Source: Calliopum simillimum (lineage: Eukaryota > Arthropoda > Insecta > Diptera > Lauxaniidae). From it: a stretch of DNA of 64,000 nucleotides. Shown here one piece after another: positions 23,717 through 35,449 of this stretch. How positions within the stretch are numbered: position 1 is the stretch's first letter; the number at the start of each line of letters is the position of its first letter. The notes beneath the pieces are model-generated. The model was not told the DNA's origin, did not search any database, and saw nothing but the letters and a program-made list of their open reading frames with translations. The translations under genes and the position numbers were made by a program. The stretch lies in assembly GCA_951812925.1 (NCBI GenBank), contig OX638372.1, forward strand, positions 11,003,410 through 11,067,409, written 5' to 3'.

Positions 23717-24742
23717 CTTTTTGCAACACAAAAATGCAACCAATACTTTTTGCAATAATGGCAAATTGAAAATGTCAAATGCGTCTCGTATGTATATTGG
23801 TATTGGTTACTCGACAACAGATTGACTGAATTATTAAGTAACTGACTAACAGATTGATAAAGTGATGTCATTTAAAAAAAAAAAAACAAAATCACAATGG
23901 GAGTAATTGGAAAAATTAATAAAATTTGCAATACAAACAGCTTGAGTTATTTATGACCAATATTTTTTGGTGGCAACAGCCACATGACATTAAAGGTGTG
24001 TTGTTACACATACAAATGAGTAATGTTTGTACACACTCCTACATAAGTATGTGGTAATGTTGACTATAAACATATTTGCGCATTTATTTTTTTCGATGCA
24101 TTAAAGCCAATGTTAATGAAATGAAATGCATTAAAAATTATATTCAAATACTAGAGCTCTGTTTTTTTTTTTTTTAAAAAAAAAGCTTATAAATAAATAC
24201 TATATGCAAGTAAATGTGGCGTAATCACAAGGTAAATATTTTTATTTTGGTAAAAGTCAGCATTTTAAATTAAATTAATTTAATTAATTGACATGACATA
24301 CCTTGGGGTTTTGCATTTAAACAATGACTTAAATTAAATGAAGAGAAAATATGCAGGTGCTGATTTAATTTATATTTTTTGAGTGATTAACACAGGTTAG
24401 TTAACTAATGGTTAGTAGTCATCATAAGCTTTTGAATTAAAGTTGTTAAAATTAAAATATTATATCTGTTAATTTGATTTTTCCTGCTTATATGGTATTT
24501 TTGAGCATTTTGAAATTTTGATCAACTTAACATTTTCAATTTTATCCTTACAATTCAAGCTATCATCAACTGAAGTAAAGGCGCCTCAACTCAATACAAA
24601 TATGATTAATAAGTCTCTTTTAGAAGTACATACATTTGCTTCAATAAATGATATAGTAAATCAGAAAATAATGATGGGAAAATCAAAGGTTGGATCCTAC
24701 ATTATCGTACGAGCAAACCTTAAAGTGAAATCACCCAGGGCG

Positions 24743-25266
24743 GAATAAGCAATAGGAATATATGGTTTTTCATTTCCATTATGTAGTGAAACTACCTTTA
24801 AACTTTCTTTGCTGCTATCGATAAATAAGCGCCAATCCTCTTTATCTTAAAACTCTTTCAATTCTTCAAATAGGGCAGGAACATCAAGGCAATAGCAGAC
24901 GTTTGCAGCTTTTGTATAATGTTGGGCGAAACGCTCATGTCAAGATCTATGATAGGATGATATCACGTCAGGAGCGCAGAAGTTTTTCTCCTTCATGCGA
25001 GATGTCAACCACTCTGATTTTTGTTGTGTAAGGTCAGGCATTGGTTGTGTCATAAGTGTTGGTGTTTTTTCTACTTCAAACTCACTACCACTTGCAATTT
25101 CATCTTCGGGAAATATTTGGCAAGAATGGTAGGTACTCATATTTTCGGAAAAATCTCCACAGGAAATGTTACCTGACGCTAATTCTAAAGCTGGTAACGT
25201 TACGGATTCGACCAATGGATAATCTATTTTCATAAATCGTGCAATGTCCAAGTTTTTGTTGCACAA
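24743..25266 (-). pseudogene. Fragment of a repeat-family protein common in invertebrate genomes
   Basis: The minus-strand frame opens near 25266 (MCNKNLDIARFMKIDYPL) and continues in the same phase through a TGA at about 24940 and a TAA near 24850 to about 24743. Conserved-looking pieces: EWLTSRMKEKNFCAPDVI, VCYCLDVPALFEELKEF, WRLFIDSSKESLKVVSLHNG and KPYIPIAYSALG. I associate the WRLFIDSSK...LHNGN block with multicopy, transposon-like proteins in aphids and other invertebrates; the mobile-element class is unknown to me. Two in-frame stops make this a dead copy. The open frame at 25339-25740, Cys-rich near its centre, lies just upstream on the same strand and may be an earlier part of the same relic. 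Confidence 0.6.
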
Positions 25267-25749
25267 AGGTAGCAGTCACTATCATGGTTTACAGGCTGTC
25301 GCAACCAAATCATCGGTGAAAGGAATTTGAATTTTTGCCTAATACAATAATGTCTGAAGTCCATGGCTTTTCCACATTCTGAGCTTTCTCTCCAAAGTAC
25401 TGATAATACGCAGTTTGTAGCGCGTCAAAAAACAAACGTCGCTTTCGAGACTTTTCAACAATATATTTACCGCATACAAAACAAAAGCAATTTTGACTAT
25501 TTTTACATTTAAAAACAGACAGATGTTCCGATTACCTTCGCACTGACGAATGGTACCTGGGCAGACCCCTATACATTTACATGCATTTATATGTGAACAG
25601 AGACTTCTTACAGACATCTTTTTATACCAAGCAGGTATATTTTTTACATTCCTTACCTTTCTCATTCGTTTTGGCATATAATGAACTACCTGTGTGAGGA
25701 AAATAAATCCAAAATCTATTCTAAATCGAAGGAAAAACATGTTTTTGTT

Positions 25750-26490
25750 TCGTGTGTTTTTGTTCTGTATATTGAATCATATTAAAATTGTTATAATACG
25801 AATTTCTGTAATAATTTTGAGGAATGCAAGCAAAACACATAAGCAAGTCAACAAAGAGGTTGTTTACACGTATTGGCCCCGTTGCTAGACTAGAAACAGG
25901 TGAAAATGCAAATATCGAAAACCTTTAAAAAAAGATGATCTCACTTTAAGGTCTGTAACTTTCTTATAAGTCCATAGATTTTGCTCATTAAAGGCTTAAA
26001 ACTTTTGCAATTTTCGTCTATGCTTTGCTTCTTGAGGTGATAAAAAGAGTTTTCGTAATAAAGTTCGTAAATATAAATTCATATCTCCGCAGTTAATATT
26101 TAGATGAGGTCAAAATGTATAAAAAAGTTCTTGACAATTTAATTGTCTTTCATGAAAATATAATTTTGGTCAAATCCGTCAATCCAAACGGAATTTATTT
26201 GGAATAATGATTCGTGACCTTTTTCAAAAAAAGCAAAAAAATGATTCGGCCGATATCTCGGAAACCTATCCATGAATATTTTTTTTAAATTTTTTTTTGT
26301 TGAGCTTAGGGGACCATAGCAAAAAGGAATTACACAATAAAGTCCTGGACATTTTCGGACTGTAAACTAGTGTAATTATTCCATCGTTCTAATATTCCGA
26401 ACATGCGTTGAAAAGCTACTGTCATTGTGCGTCTTGTTCAGTATATGTCATTCATTTGAAGCGTAAACAACAATAATTTTTTTCACTCAA
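25750..26490. other. No gene recognised
   Basis: A+T-rich, low-complexity sequence upstream of the mariner relic; the relic's left terminal repeat should lie somewhere in 26290-26400 but I could not fix it. Confidence 0.45.
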
Positions 26491-26492
26491 AT

Positions 26493-27065
26493 ATGTCGAA
26501 CTTTGTGCCTGAAAAAGTGTTTTTGCGGAGAGTTCTTCTTCATTACTTTAATATGAAGAAAACGGCTAGGATTAAAAATGGATCCATTACGACAACCCGA
26601 AACGCAAACATTCATATGTGAAACCCGGACAACCAGGACCTTTCCAGCCAAAGGCAAATGGTGCCAAAGTAATGCTCTATAATGCTCACAGGTGACCTAT
26701 ATCGAACACAATTGATCCGTTTAAATAGAGCCATAGCCGAGAAACAATACGGAGTCATAATTTTTCAACATGATAGCGCTCGGCCACATATTGGAAGACC
26801 GGTTAAAAACTATTTGGAAAATATTGGATGGGAAGTTTTGGCTCACCCGCCTTATAGCCCGGACCTTGTCCCGTCCGACTATTATTTATTTCGGTCTATG
26901 CAAAACTCTCTCACCGGGATACGCTTCACTTCAGAACAGGGTATCAGAAATTGCCTTGATTCATTTTTGGCCTCAAAACCGGAGCAGTTCTTTTGGCGCG
27001 GAATCCATATGTTACCAGAAAGATGGGAAAAAGTAATGGCTAAAGATGGACAATACTTTGAATAA
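26493..27065 (+). pseudogene. Mariner transposase (DD34D) with two internal deletions
   Basis: Begins ATG at 26493, MSNFVPEKVFLRRVLLHYFN, then the DNA-binding and early catalytic parts are deleted. WIHYDNPKRKHSYVKPGQ follows in a different phase at about 26580; a second deletion before 26682 removes the segment between AKVML and LTGDLYRTQ. From there 127 codons are open to the natural C-terminus: second D in VIIFQHDSARPHIGRP, third in YSPDLVPSDYYLFRSM, with 34 residues between, ending LPERWEKVMAKDGQYFE. The first catalytic aspartate (just before the KWIHYD motif) is lost, so the enzyme is dead. Confidence 0.92.
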
Positions 27066-27117
27066 TACTATTGTACATATTTTTCTTAAATAAACGTTCA
27101 AATTTTGAAAAAAAAAA

Positions 27118-27850
27118 ACACACGAATTATGTAATAGACCCAATAATAATAATATTTGGTTCCAAAAATCGATTTTTTACATTTTTCAATAACGAGATCG
27201 GAAAAAAGATTTTTTAGTCAGAAGTAAAGCATCTAACTAAAATAGTGTTTACAACAAAAAAAATGCTAAGAATTGCCCAAAAAATACGCGTGAATTTTTT
27301 CAGAATTTTTTGAGATATTTTATAATTTTTCAAAACTTGGTCAAAAAAATTCTGAAAAAATGCACACGTATTTTTCGAAGGATTTTGAGCATTTTACGTT
27401 GTGTGAAACTTTTTCGTAGATGTCTTGGTTTTGAGTATATGTAGCATTTTGCTGACGAGCTTTACAGCTGAAAACTCAATTCCAAAAATTCTGAAAAAAT
27501 TCACATGCATTTTTTGCCTACACTTACACTTTTTTCGTTAGATGTCTTGCTTTTGAGTAAGAAATACTATAAAAATATAATTTTTAAACGCCAAAATTTT
27601 TGTCAGAATTTAGTCTTTATTTCTGAAGCATCTTTGGATATCCATTTTGTAATGAAAAAAGTTATGGTTAAAAAACATGTTTTTTTTTAGGCAAAACGGG
27701 CCTTCAGTAGAATCAAAAGTGCTCCATTGGTTTTTCTCAGGATGCTAAAAAAAAAAATGATGCAAACATCGTTTTTAAGAGTCCCTCTAACTTTTAAGTC
27801 GATTTTGAGATGATTTTATTTTGCTTCGTACAAAATTGACCCGGCCTAAC
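27118..27850 (-). mobile_element. Foldback family C, copy 1 (partial)
   Basis: Right end, read inverted, ttaggccgggtcaattttgt then agagggactcttaaaaacga and ccaatggagcacttttgatt; the order matches the left arm of the 43.6 kb copy. The inner end at 27150 (ccaaaaatcgattttttac) matches the 44.4 kb region. It abuts the mariner relic. Confidence 0.65.
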
Positions 27851-30800
27851 ATACATAATTTTAATTTTCGTCTTTAAGTTCATGCCCCGCACAAAAAGGA
27901 CTTTAATTTCGCGTTTCTACATCAATAGTTGCGAACGCTTCGACTGCTTCCATTTGAGGTAGTGGTGGTGAAACAGCAATGACTTCAACGATTTTCGATC
28001 TTTTCATTAAAATGCATCACAGGGTGGGGCAACGAACGCAAGACTTTCAATGCAAAGCAAAGCAAATGCAATGAGGGTAAAGCCAAAAGCAGCAAAGACA
28101 CAAGCTTGAAAGAACAGCTGCCAAATAAAGTTTTATCATTACAAACAGCTTAGTTTTTGTCGGTGTTGTTGCTGCTGCTGCTGCTGCTTAAGATTTTCAA
28201 TTTTCATTTGTAATCACAAGTTTTAACATACCACCTACAAACACAAGCACATAAAGACAAATACATATCTGAAAGCATAAAATAGAAATGAAAAAAAAAC
28301 GAAATTTGCACATGTAAAATAAAAGTTGCTCAAACGACATGTTGCACCTTAGAGTTTGCGCTTGCATATGTGTGACTTTTTTAATTTGCATATCGTGTGT
28401 ATGACTTTATTTGTGTGTGTAAATAAACATGTGTGTAGGTGTAAGTAAAAATTAAATGTTGCCAACTGCAATGAGTGTGAATTTTTTGTTGCAATTGTTG
28501 CTGCTGCTGCTGTTGGATAATGTCGATTTTACTTTGGTTTAGTTTTTTTTTTTTTTTCTAAATTGATGTTATTTCTTCATCTTCTTCTTTTGAGCACAAC
28601 AATTGAAGTGCAATTTGGCTACAAACGTCAACATATCTTAGTGCTTTGACATTTTGGCACGCGTTGCAAGTAACATTTAAAGGTGCAACATATGCGCTGC
28701 AAGTTGCTTTTTAGTTTGTAATTTGCAAGCGCACCAAGAATGCAATTTGATGTTTTTCATCATAAAATTTCGGCATCATTTGGCTGTGGCACAACTTTTG
28801 TGCTGCATGTTGCATAAGTTTTTCAATTTACAGCTTAGAGAGTATAAAATAATTTTATAAATTTTTTTTTTTTTTTTCCTCCACTTCTATGAAAAAATCA
28901 ATGAATTTAAAGTGATACATGATGTTTCATAAAGTTTTAAATAAAATTTCATTAAATTTCAGCAGCAAACGCAAAAACCAATTTGCTACTCTTAGATGAG
29001 TTAAAGGACATAGACAAGAAAATGACAGAACACACACACAGTCCAACAAGGACATCAACCATTACAAGAGAGCAATGAAAGAGCAGAAAAGAAAAACCTC
29101 AAAAATAGAAATTAGACCATTCATTGATTGCATTTCTCAATCCCAGTATGTCCTTTGCACAATATGTTGTTTTGATTGTTGGTGATGTTCAGTTGCCGCT
29201 TCCGTTTCTTGTTACACAGACAGTCAAATGGAACATACAGAAAATTGCCACGACTTTTCGTTGACATTGTCATTGAAGTTGTACAGCGCAAAAAAAAACA
29301 AGGCAACAGTGGTGTTTTTAAGCGACAGCTTTGACAAATTTTTAAGAAATTTAAAACAAATGGTTTTTATCCCCTATTTGCTATGAAAAATTCTGAAAAA
29401 GTTTCCATTAATACCTTGAAGGACTCCAAGATTTCTAGAAAAAGCTAAGGCATAGGTTTAAAAAGTGGGTGGTGACACGCTTTCCGAAGATTTAATTTGT
29501 GATATCTCTGAAACTACTTGACGCAGATAATTGAAATTCAGTACATATGCAAAGTGCATAAAAGCAAATAATTCTCGAGGAAAAAGTTGGCGGTTCCAAG
29601 TAAATAGTCAAATAAAGAAAAATTTTGATATACTTGTGGGAAAATATCTATGGGGGAGTATAAACAAGTTTTAATTGATTAATTTCCTAGGACTGCCGAA
29701 GGTCGCCCGAAGGCTTCATAGTCAAAACAAAGTATATCTAGACAAACAATTGATGCCACGCCTACTTTTCAAATATTAGTTACACTTCCTTAATTTTTTC
29801 ATAAAAACAACATTTGAGAATCTATAGAATAAGTTGCGTACAAAAAACCGTCTTTAAAAATCATGAAAATCGACAACTTCAACACCAAGGTTTTTTTACA
29901 ACATATAATGAAAGGATATAACCCCTTCCACATTATTTGTGCCATACATTGGTACTACAACATTGCCAAATATGAACTAAATCGGTCACATCAAACTTTT
30001 TCAGCCGGTGTTCTTGGCGTGTTTTTCTTCCTAAATACTTAACTTATGCTTTCTGAATATTCGATAATCATAGAGCTCATGTCCCTCTTAAGGACAATAC
30101 TGCGCGCTTAGTTTACAAGATATCAGTGCAAAAACCGACATTTTACTCGTTAAATATCTGCTCCACTTCCAACAACTTTCAAAACGCTCCTGCAAATCTA
30201 AGCCAAAGAACGAGCATTCATAGAAAAAAATCAAAATTTCGTAATTTGTTTCAAAAATTTGTGGCTGCGGTCAAGCAACAGACTGTCAAAAGCTCTTTAA
30301 CTGAAGATTTTTTTTTGGCATTTTTTCTATTTTTCTCTCTCCACTTGTCTTCAAAGATTTTTTTATTTTCATTGTTTTATTTTAACTAAATTGTCTGACT
30401 TTCTACACTTTCGTCTCTAGTTTACTTTGTTTTTAACCATTTTGTGTTCTTTTTTTCACATTTGTCTCTTTGAACGGATATTTACTTACAGAAAAACCCA
30501 AGGCTGTGCGGGTAGTACCAAAGTTTTTTGAATCCCATTTGCTTAATGGATATTATAAATTTTTACTTTAAATTGAAACTCGTAATTTTCATTGTTGTTA
30601 TTTTCCTTATTTTTATTTTTGTTGTTTTTCTGACATCCTTTTCTTGTCTTCAGTGTTTTTCGAGAATGTCCTTTGGTATGCCACTTCATACTGAGGTTCA
30701 TTTTTGGGGCAAATATTTTTGCAAATGCGAATGACAACAAAAAAAAAAGGCATGTTCAGGATGTTTACTGCCAGTTTTAATACTTTACTTGAGCGTTGTC

Positions 30801-31140
30801 TTACTACTGGAGTTAGAGGTAGGCCAGTAGTCTGCAGAGCTGCAGCGACACATACAATCTTCAGACCAACACTTAGACAGACAGTTGGAGGACGCATTGC
30901 CACTAATTGTAATTGCGCATTCAATGTCTTGGTTGCAAGGAAATAATGATCTTTTAATGCACAAGACACATAAGTTTTGTAAGAATTTTCATCTTGTGAA
31001 AGCGTAGTAGAACTGAAGTCATTAACTTTAAAAGGGAAGTAGAGGAAAGTTTATGTTTTAGTGGAATGTTGATTTGAGCAAGAAATCGATGTGTTTAAAA
31101 AATTTACTACTATGAACTTTTACAAAATTCCTCGAACTTC
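27851..31140. other. No gene recognised
   Basis: Holds ctg/tgc microsatellites at 28155-28185 and 28498-28515, poly-T at 28540 and 28862. A tract at 29461-29770 carries gtgggtggtgacacg and gatgccacgcc phrases related to the tandem repeat at 45 kb. Short frames at 30126-30389 and 30613-30969 lack recognisable features. On the minus strand 28014-27906 a 36-codon frame (MKRSKIVEVIAVSPPLPQ...) has non-random look but is too short to assign. Confidence 0.45.
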
Positions 31141-31744
31141 TGGTAGGGTAAGCCCAGGATAGATGGCACCTATTTCTTGAACTGCTATAAAACCAGAATC
31201 AAAAGACTTTTTGAAAGGAACTAAACACAAATTTATTCTTTAATTAGTTTAAAATAAATAAAAGTGCATACTTCAACTTAATTAAAAGTTATTGTAAATA
31301 TAATATTTTGTCATTTAAAAAAAATAGTAAAAAGTATCAAACCACCCGAGACTATGGGTGATATGGCACCATATCATGGATGATTTGGCACCGTAGGCTG
31401 CTTTTAAGTTTTATTGCTAGACTTGATGCATGTTTTCGTATGATATGTAAGTACATTGATATAAAGTATTTTATGTGACCACATATGGCACATTGCACCT
31501 TGGATTCAATCATCTGATTTAGTGGTTTGTGCATAGTCTTCTCCATTGGTTGTATTTTCCGATCCAAGTTTTTATTTTGCTGTCTGACTATATTATCAGA
31601 AGGCGTTAGGATCTTCGGCTTATTTCACTTAATGTCACTAGTATTTAAAGTTTCCATAGGATTTTTTAAAATATTAGAGAAAGTTTAAATTAATCCAGTA
31701 AAAGTAAGTTGAGTGTTCTACCTGACTAATATTCTGTGATTCTG

Positions 31745-32178
31745 GAGTGACTGTACATTCAAGCGCTTCATATTTATACTCCCAAATATCTTATGCCATT
31801 TAAAGGGAATTGGGTTGATCCTTTAAACCTTCCTCCTTATGAGGATCGTTTGAAGTTACTTAAATTGCAGTCTCTAAGGGAACGCAGAGATAATGCAGAT
31901 ATTCTATATTTGCACCAACTTGTCACTGGGTCCCTTGCTGCTCCAGAGCTTTTAAACTATATTTTTTTCAATATAAATAGGAGAAGCGATCGTAATTCTC
32001 CACAATTATTTTACCAACCGGTTAGTAGAACTAATTATATGTTTTCTGCTCCTTTTAATCGCATGACAACCCTTGTCAATAACTGTGAATTTTATAATGT
32101 TAACTTGTCAAAAGGTCAACTCAAACTTAGATTGAAAAATAACTAGTTAACTATTTGTCATCACTTATTATGATTTTT

Positions 32179-32213
<35 letters not shown>

Positions 32214-32562
32214 GTAATGCATGTTTTTTGTTAGTGTTTTGTCCGAGCCAAACAGCATGCTGGGTTAATTTTTTCAAACATCCCATCTTTGATCTGTATG
32301 AATATTTATATGCAGGTGTATGAAAATACTCTTACATGTTCATGTACATATAGGCTAAAAGGGTATGTTGTGAAAGTGTGATAAAGCTACGGGATATGAA
32401 ACAAAATATAACTAATGTTAACTTGCATGGTTTTTTTATCCCTTATTTTCAAAAAAATTTTTATAAAAGCTTTAAATTTGATTTATAGCCTTTTTTGCTA
32501 ATTAGCTAAGAAGGCTATTAGCTGCAGTAGCTAAACTCGATTATTATTATTATTATTATTAA
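31745..32562 (+). mobile_element. 5'-truncated non-LTR retrotransposon tail with (TTA)n end
   Basis: Contains the C-terminal part of a reverse transcriptase ORF, a long poly-T tract (32168-32210) and a terminal (tta)7 at 32541-32562. The TTA/TAA tail is typical of I-like and some other non-LTR groups. The 5' limit is estimated from the start of recognisable coding. It interrupts an element carrying atggcacc words. Confidence 0.7.
31793..32146 (+). pseudogene. Non-LTR reverse transcriptase C-terminal fragment
   Basis: A 117-residue open frame. LPPYEDRLKLLKLQSLRERR and ILYLHQLVTGSLAAPELL match the region following the polymerase domain in arthropod non-LTR ORF2 proteins, and NINRRSDRNSPQLF then follows. 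The natural stop at 32144-32146 is followed by a short 3' untranslated part. The catalytic domain is absent. Confidence 0.8.
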
Positions 32563-32991
32563 AATGGCACCGGAACCATACTACCCTCAGTAAATTGGGT
32601 GCCATTTATTCTTTTTGATATATACCAAATAAAAATGCCACAAAACAAACAATTCAGTTCCGTTTAACATAGCACCATATAACTGTTTCAAATACCCACC
32701 ACTCTACTGTTTCTTAAAATATATTCAAAAAAACGTGACAGCACTTTCTATTCTCAACTTTTTTTTAAGCCCTACACACAAGTAATTAAAGCAACTACAG
32801 CCAAATGAACTACTCACCACAGTCTCCCACGTAACTGAATTAAACTACATAAGTATGTCTTCGGAGGGCCTAACAAAAGTTCGCTCAGTAGGTTTCATGT
32901 TATAAATTTTTAGTGAATCAAAAAATTGCGTACTATTTATTTGCTATAGTCTTACGATATATCATTTCAATTTTCAGAAAGATCTGTCAAA

Positions 32992-34995
32992 ATGGAGAGA
33001 AGAAAACGTAAAATTCGTGAAACAATGTCAGCAGATATTCCAGTGCCAACGCAGGAAGAGATTAGGTTTGCTATTCTTATTGGACTTCGACGTAAGCTCA
33101 AGCCTATGGAAATATTTAGTGCATGCCAAATAGCATTTGAAGTTAATGCGCCATCTCTTGTGACTGCTTCAAAGTAGTTCCGAAGATTCCAGACAGGTCA
33201 TTTTTCTGTGGAGGACGAACCTCGAGAAGGCCGCCCAAAATCTTTGACTAATTAGGCAAGTGTAGCGCTGGTGAAGTCTAAAATTGACAAAGATCCAAGA
33301 TTGACCCAGGAAATCATTGCTGAGGAACTGGGCTTGAATGCCATGGCTGTATAGCGAATATAAAAAAATGATCTTGGATACACGAAGAAATCTGCACGAT
33401 GGGTTCCTAGAATTTTAAATGATGGTCCAGAAGACGCACGTGTGCGTTTTGCTAAGTATTTTCTTGAAAAATTCAAAAATGGAAAGTTTAACACTTTCAA
33501 GAAAATAATAACAGGTGATTAAGCATGATTTTACAAAAACGACCCTGAAACCAAACAACAATCCATGGTATGGAGCCCAGAAGGTGTAAATCCACCTGTT
33601 AAAGCAAAGCAACAAAAGTCAGCAACAAAAGTAATGATGTCAGTTTACTTCACCAGAGGGAAAGTTGTAGCTGCTATTCCTTTGATAAAGGTCAGACGGT
33701 TACTGCTAAGTGCTATACTGTAACCTTCTTACCAAAAGTTTTCCAAAGTTTATTGGGAAAACGCCAAAAAAAGGAGCTACGCCGCTACTTTCTACATCAC
33801 GATAATGCGCCAGCGCATGCTACTGAGAAATCGACCGATTTTAATGCGCTTTCAGGCGTCGAAGAAATTCGTCCAGCACTTTATTCCCCAGATCTAGCGA
33901 CTTGTGGCTTCTGGTTTTTTCCAAAAATAAAAAAAAAAATTGAGAGGGAGAGTCTTCAACAACAATGAGGAGATAATAAATGCGGTTGATGATGAAATTG
34001 TAAAACTGCAAAAAGCCGATTTTGAAGACTGTTTATCAAGATGGATTTATCGACTTCAAAAATGTAGGGGAAAGTGGGGAATCGTGGGCCATGGGGAATC
34101 GTGAGACACCGCCACCTTTTGACAGTATGTCGAGATAAATAGTTAAATGCAACTGTAATCGTTTTCTCTTAGCCTCAACTTATTTTTACATTGGTTGTTG
34201 ACAAACGTACGCGTTTTATTTGCTTTGTACAATACGCGCCCAAAAAAAAGTATCTGCAAAACTTTTTTTGCGTGTTTGATTTCCATTATTCTTGGACAAA
34301 TTGCTACAACAAAACACAGGTAAATATGTTTTTTATTATCGTTAGACCTTTGCTTTTCAACATACAAAAGTAATTTTGCATGACACTTCAACAAGTCAAT
34401 TACACGCCGTTGTTTTGCAAAAAGTAGCTTGTGGGGAATCGTGAGCCACTTCGTGGGCCACCCGTGTTTTGACAGTTTTTGTATCAATACACATTTGTAT
34501 GTTGTGTTTATGATGTTTTGTGCAAAATGGAGGCTGTGAATCAATAAATAAAACAATAAATACATATTTTGTATCAAATTTTCACGTGCCCAAATTGCGT
34601 TTCTGATTGATCGTGCATAACCCTTCTTCTTTATTTTGTCGATTAAAATAACTATACTTGTCATTTCAACTAATTCAATAAACTGTATCATAATTGTTTC
34701 ATTTTTACTTAATTACGGCGATGGCCCACGATTCCCCACCATTTTTGAAAATCGCAAAAACACTAATTTTTTTCAAACCACGAAAAGTCGGAAAAAACAA
34801 AATAATTGTTAGAAAGTGTAATAGTCAAAAGTTACCTAACTTCATGTAGAATAACATACCATATTACAATTTGCAAAATTTTTTATTTTTTTTTTTGAAG
34901 ATATTTAACAAAATAAAAACGTTGCCCACGATTCCCCACCTTCCCCTATCAAAATAAATGGCGATTACGTTGAAAAAATACAAACAGATGAATAA
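32992..34995 (+). pseudogene. Mariner (DD34-type) transposase relic
   Basis: Starts ATG at 32992 (MERRKRKIRETMSADIPVP) with helix-turn-helix region to FRRFQTGHFSVEDEPREG. Stops occur at 33175, 33253, 33352 and 33522, with frame changes later. The last catalytic region reads HHDNAPAHATEKSTDFNA then YSPDLATCGFWFFPKIKK: the position 35 residues after the second D, normally D, is G here. The C-terminus is split by the inserted element, but RWIYRLQKC before it and IKINGDYVEK after it join in phase across a single TA and end at TAA 34993-34995. Confidence 0.9.
34067..34946. mobile_element. TAGGG-type TIR element 3 (word GGGGAATCGTGGGCC)
   Basis: 880 bp between TA at 34065-66 and TA at 34947-48. 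Left ggggaaagtggggaatcgtg; right, inverted, ggggaaggtggggaatcgtg. The word ggggaatcgtggg(cc) or gggaatcgtgag recurs at 34077, 34093, 34432, with tcgtgggccacc at 34451, and inverted at 34722 and 34923. It sits in the 3' coding end of the mariner. The minus-strand frame at 34143-34691 (182 codons) has no recognised domain; composition suggests chance. Confidence 0.88.
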
Positions 34996-35239
34996 TAAAG
35001 TTATAAATTTAAAAAATTTTTCATCTTGTTTTTTTCAACTCTACTAAGCGAACTTTTGTTAGGCCCCTCGTATATTAGAATGCTATGAAAGTATTGATAT
35101 TGATAAGGGTGCAATATCACCTGGGGATGCCATGTGTCTCGGCTTTTCTTCACCAACTTTTTTTTAATCAAAATAAAGTCAAATATGAAGCTTTTTGTTA
35201 TAGCAACTTCACAATATTTAGATTTAGTCCTCTGCACAG

Positions 35240-35400
35240 AACCTGAAGAAATGGTAAGAGATTTGGTTCGATTTCGGAAGGCCTTTTTTGAGGGCCTTCA
35301 GAAAACCTATTATTTCGAAGGAATACAGAGACTCGAAAAACGGTGGACTTAATGTATCGAGCTAAAAGAATTTATTGAGAAATAAAACACTCTGGTCGAA
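35240..35400 (+). pseudogene. Mariner transposase C-terminal scrap
   Basis: EEMVRDLVRFRKAFFEGLQK followed by YYFEGIQRLEKRWT, a stop, then CIEL in frame. The F(E)G(I/L)Q(R/K)LEKRW phrase is the C-terminal end of mariner transposases. It lies 170 bp past the 32.9 kb mariner and is a separate relic; the adjoining left part is not recognisable. Confidence 0.55.
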
Positions 35401-35449
35401 AAAATGTATGGCATTCAGAAAGTCTCGAACTTGTCAAACAGCCTTTGTA

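Larger units (their letters stand above)
31146..32704. mobile_element. TAGGG-type element 2 (word ATGGCACC), split by a non-LTR insertion
   Basis: Left gggtaagcccaggatagatg after TA (31144-45); right, inverted, gagtggtgggtatttg before TA (32705-06). Terminal match is weak but the word atggcacc recurs at 31163, 31364, 31385 and 32564 and inverted at 32599 and 32668. Removing the non-LTR insert leaves roughly 0.75 kb, near the size of its relatives at 21, 34 and 57 kb. Confidence 0.5.
32862..35070 (+). mobile_element. Mariner element interrupted by a second transposon
   Basis: Terminal repeats cggagggcctaacaaaagtt (32862) and, inverted, cgaggggcctaacaaaagtt (35070) continue as cgctcagtag / cgcttagtag, three mismatches in 30. 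A TA follows the right end. Total 2209 bp; subtracting the 880-bp insert plus one TA leaves 1327 bp, the normal mariner length. Confidence 0.9.

Noticed and set aside
27906..28014. 36-codon minus-strand frame MKRSKIVEVIAVSPPLPQ
   Set aside because: Too short and isolated to assign; noted only as a possible transposon C-terminal scrap.
30613..30969. Overlapping frames on both strands of 80-118 codons
   Set aside because: Neither shows motif conservation; mirror-image openness suggests composition only.
34143..34691. 182-codon minus-strand frame
   Set aside because: Lies wholly inside a TIR element, has no recognised domain and strong A+T composition bias; not called as a gene.
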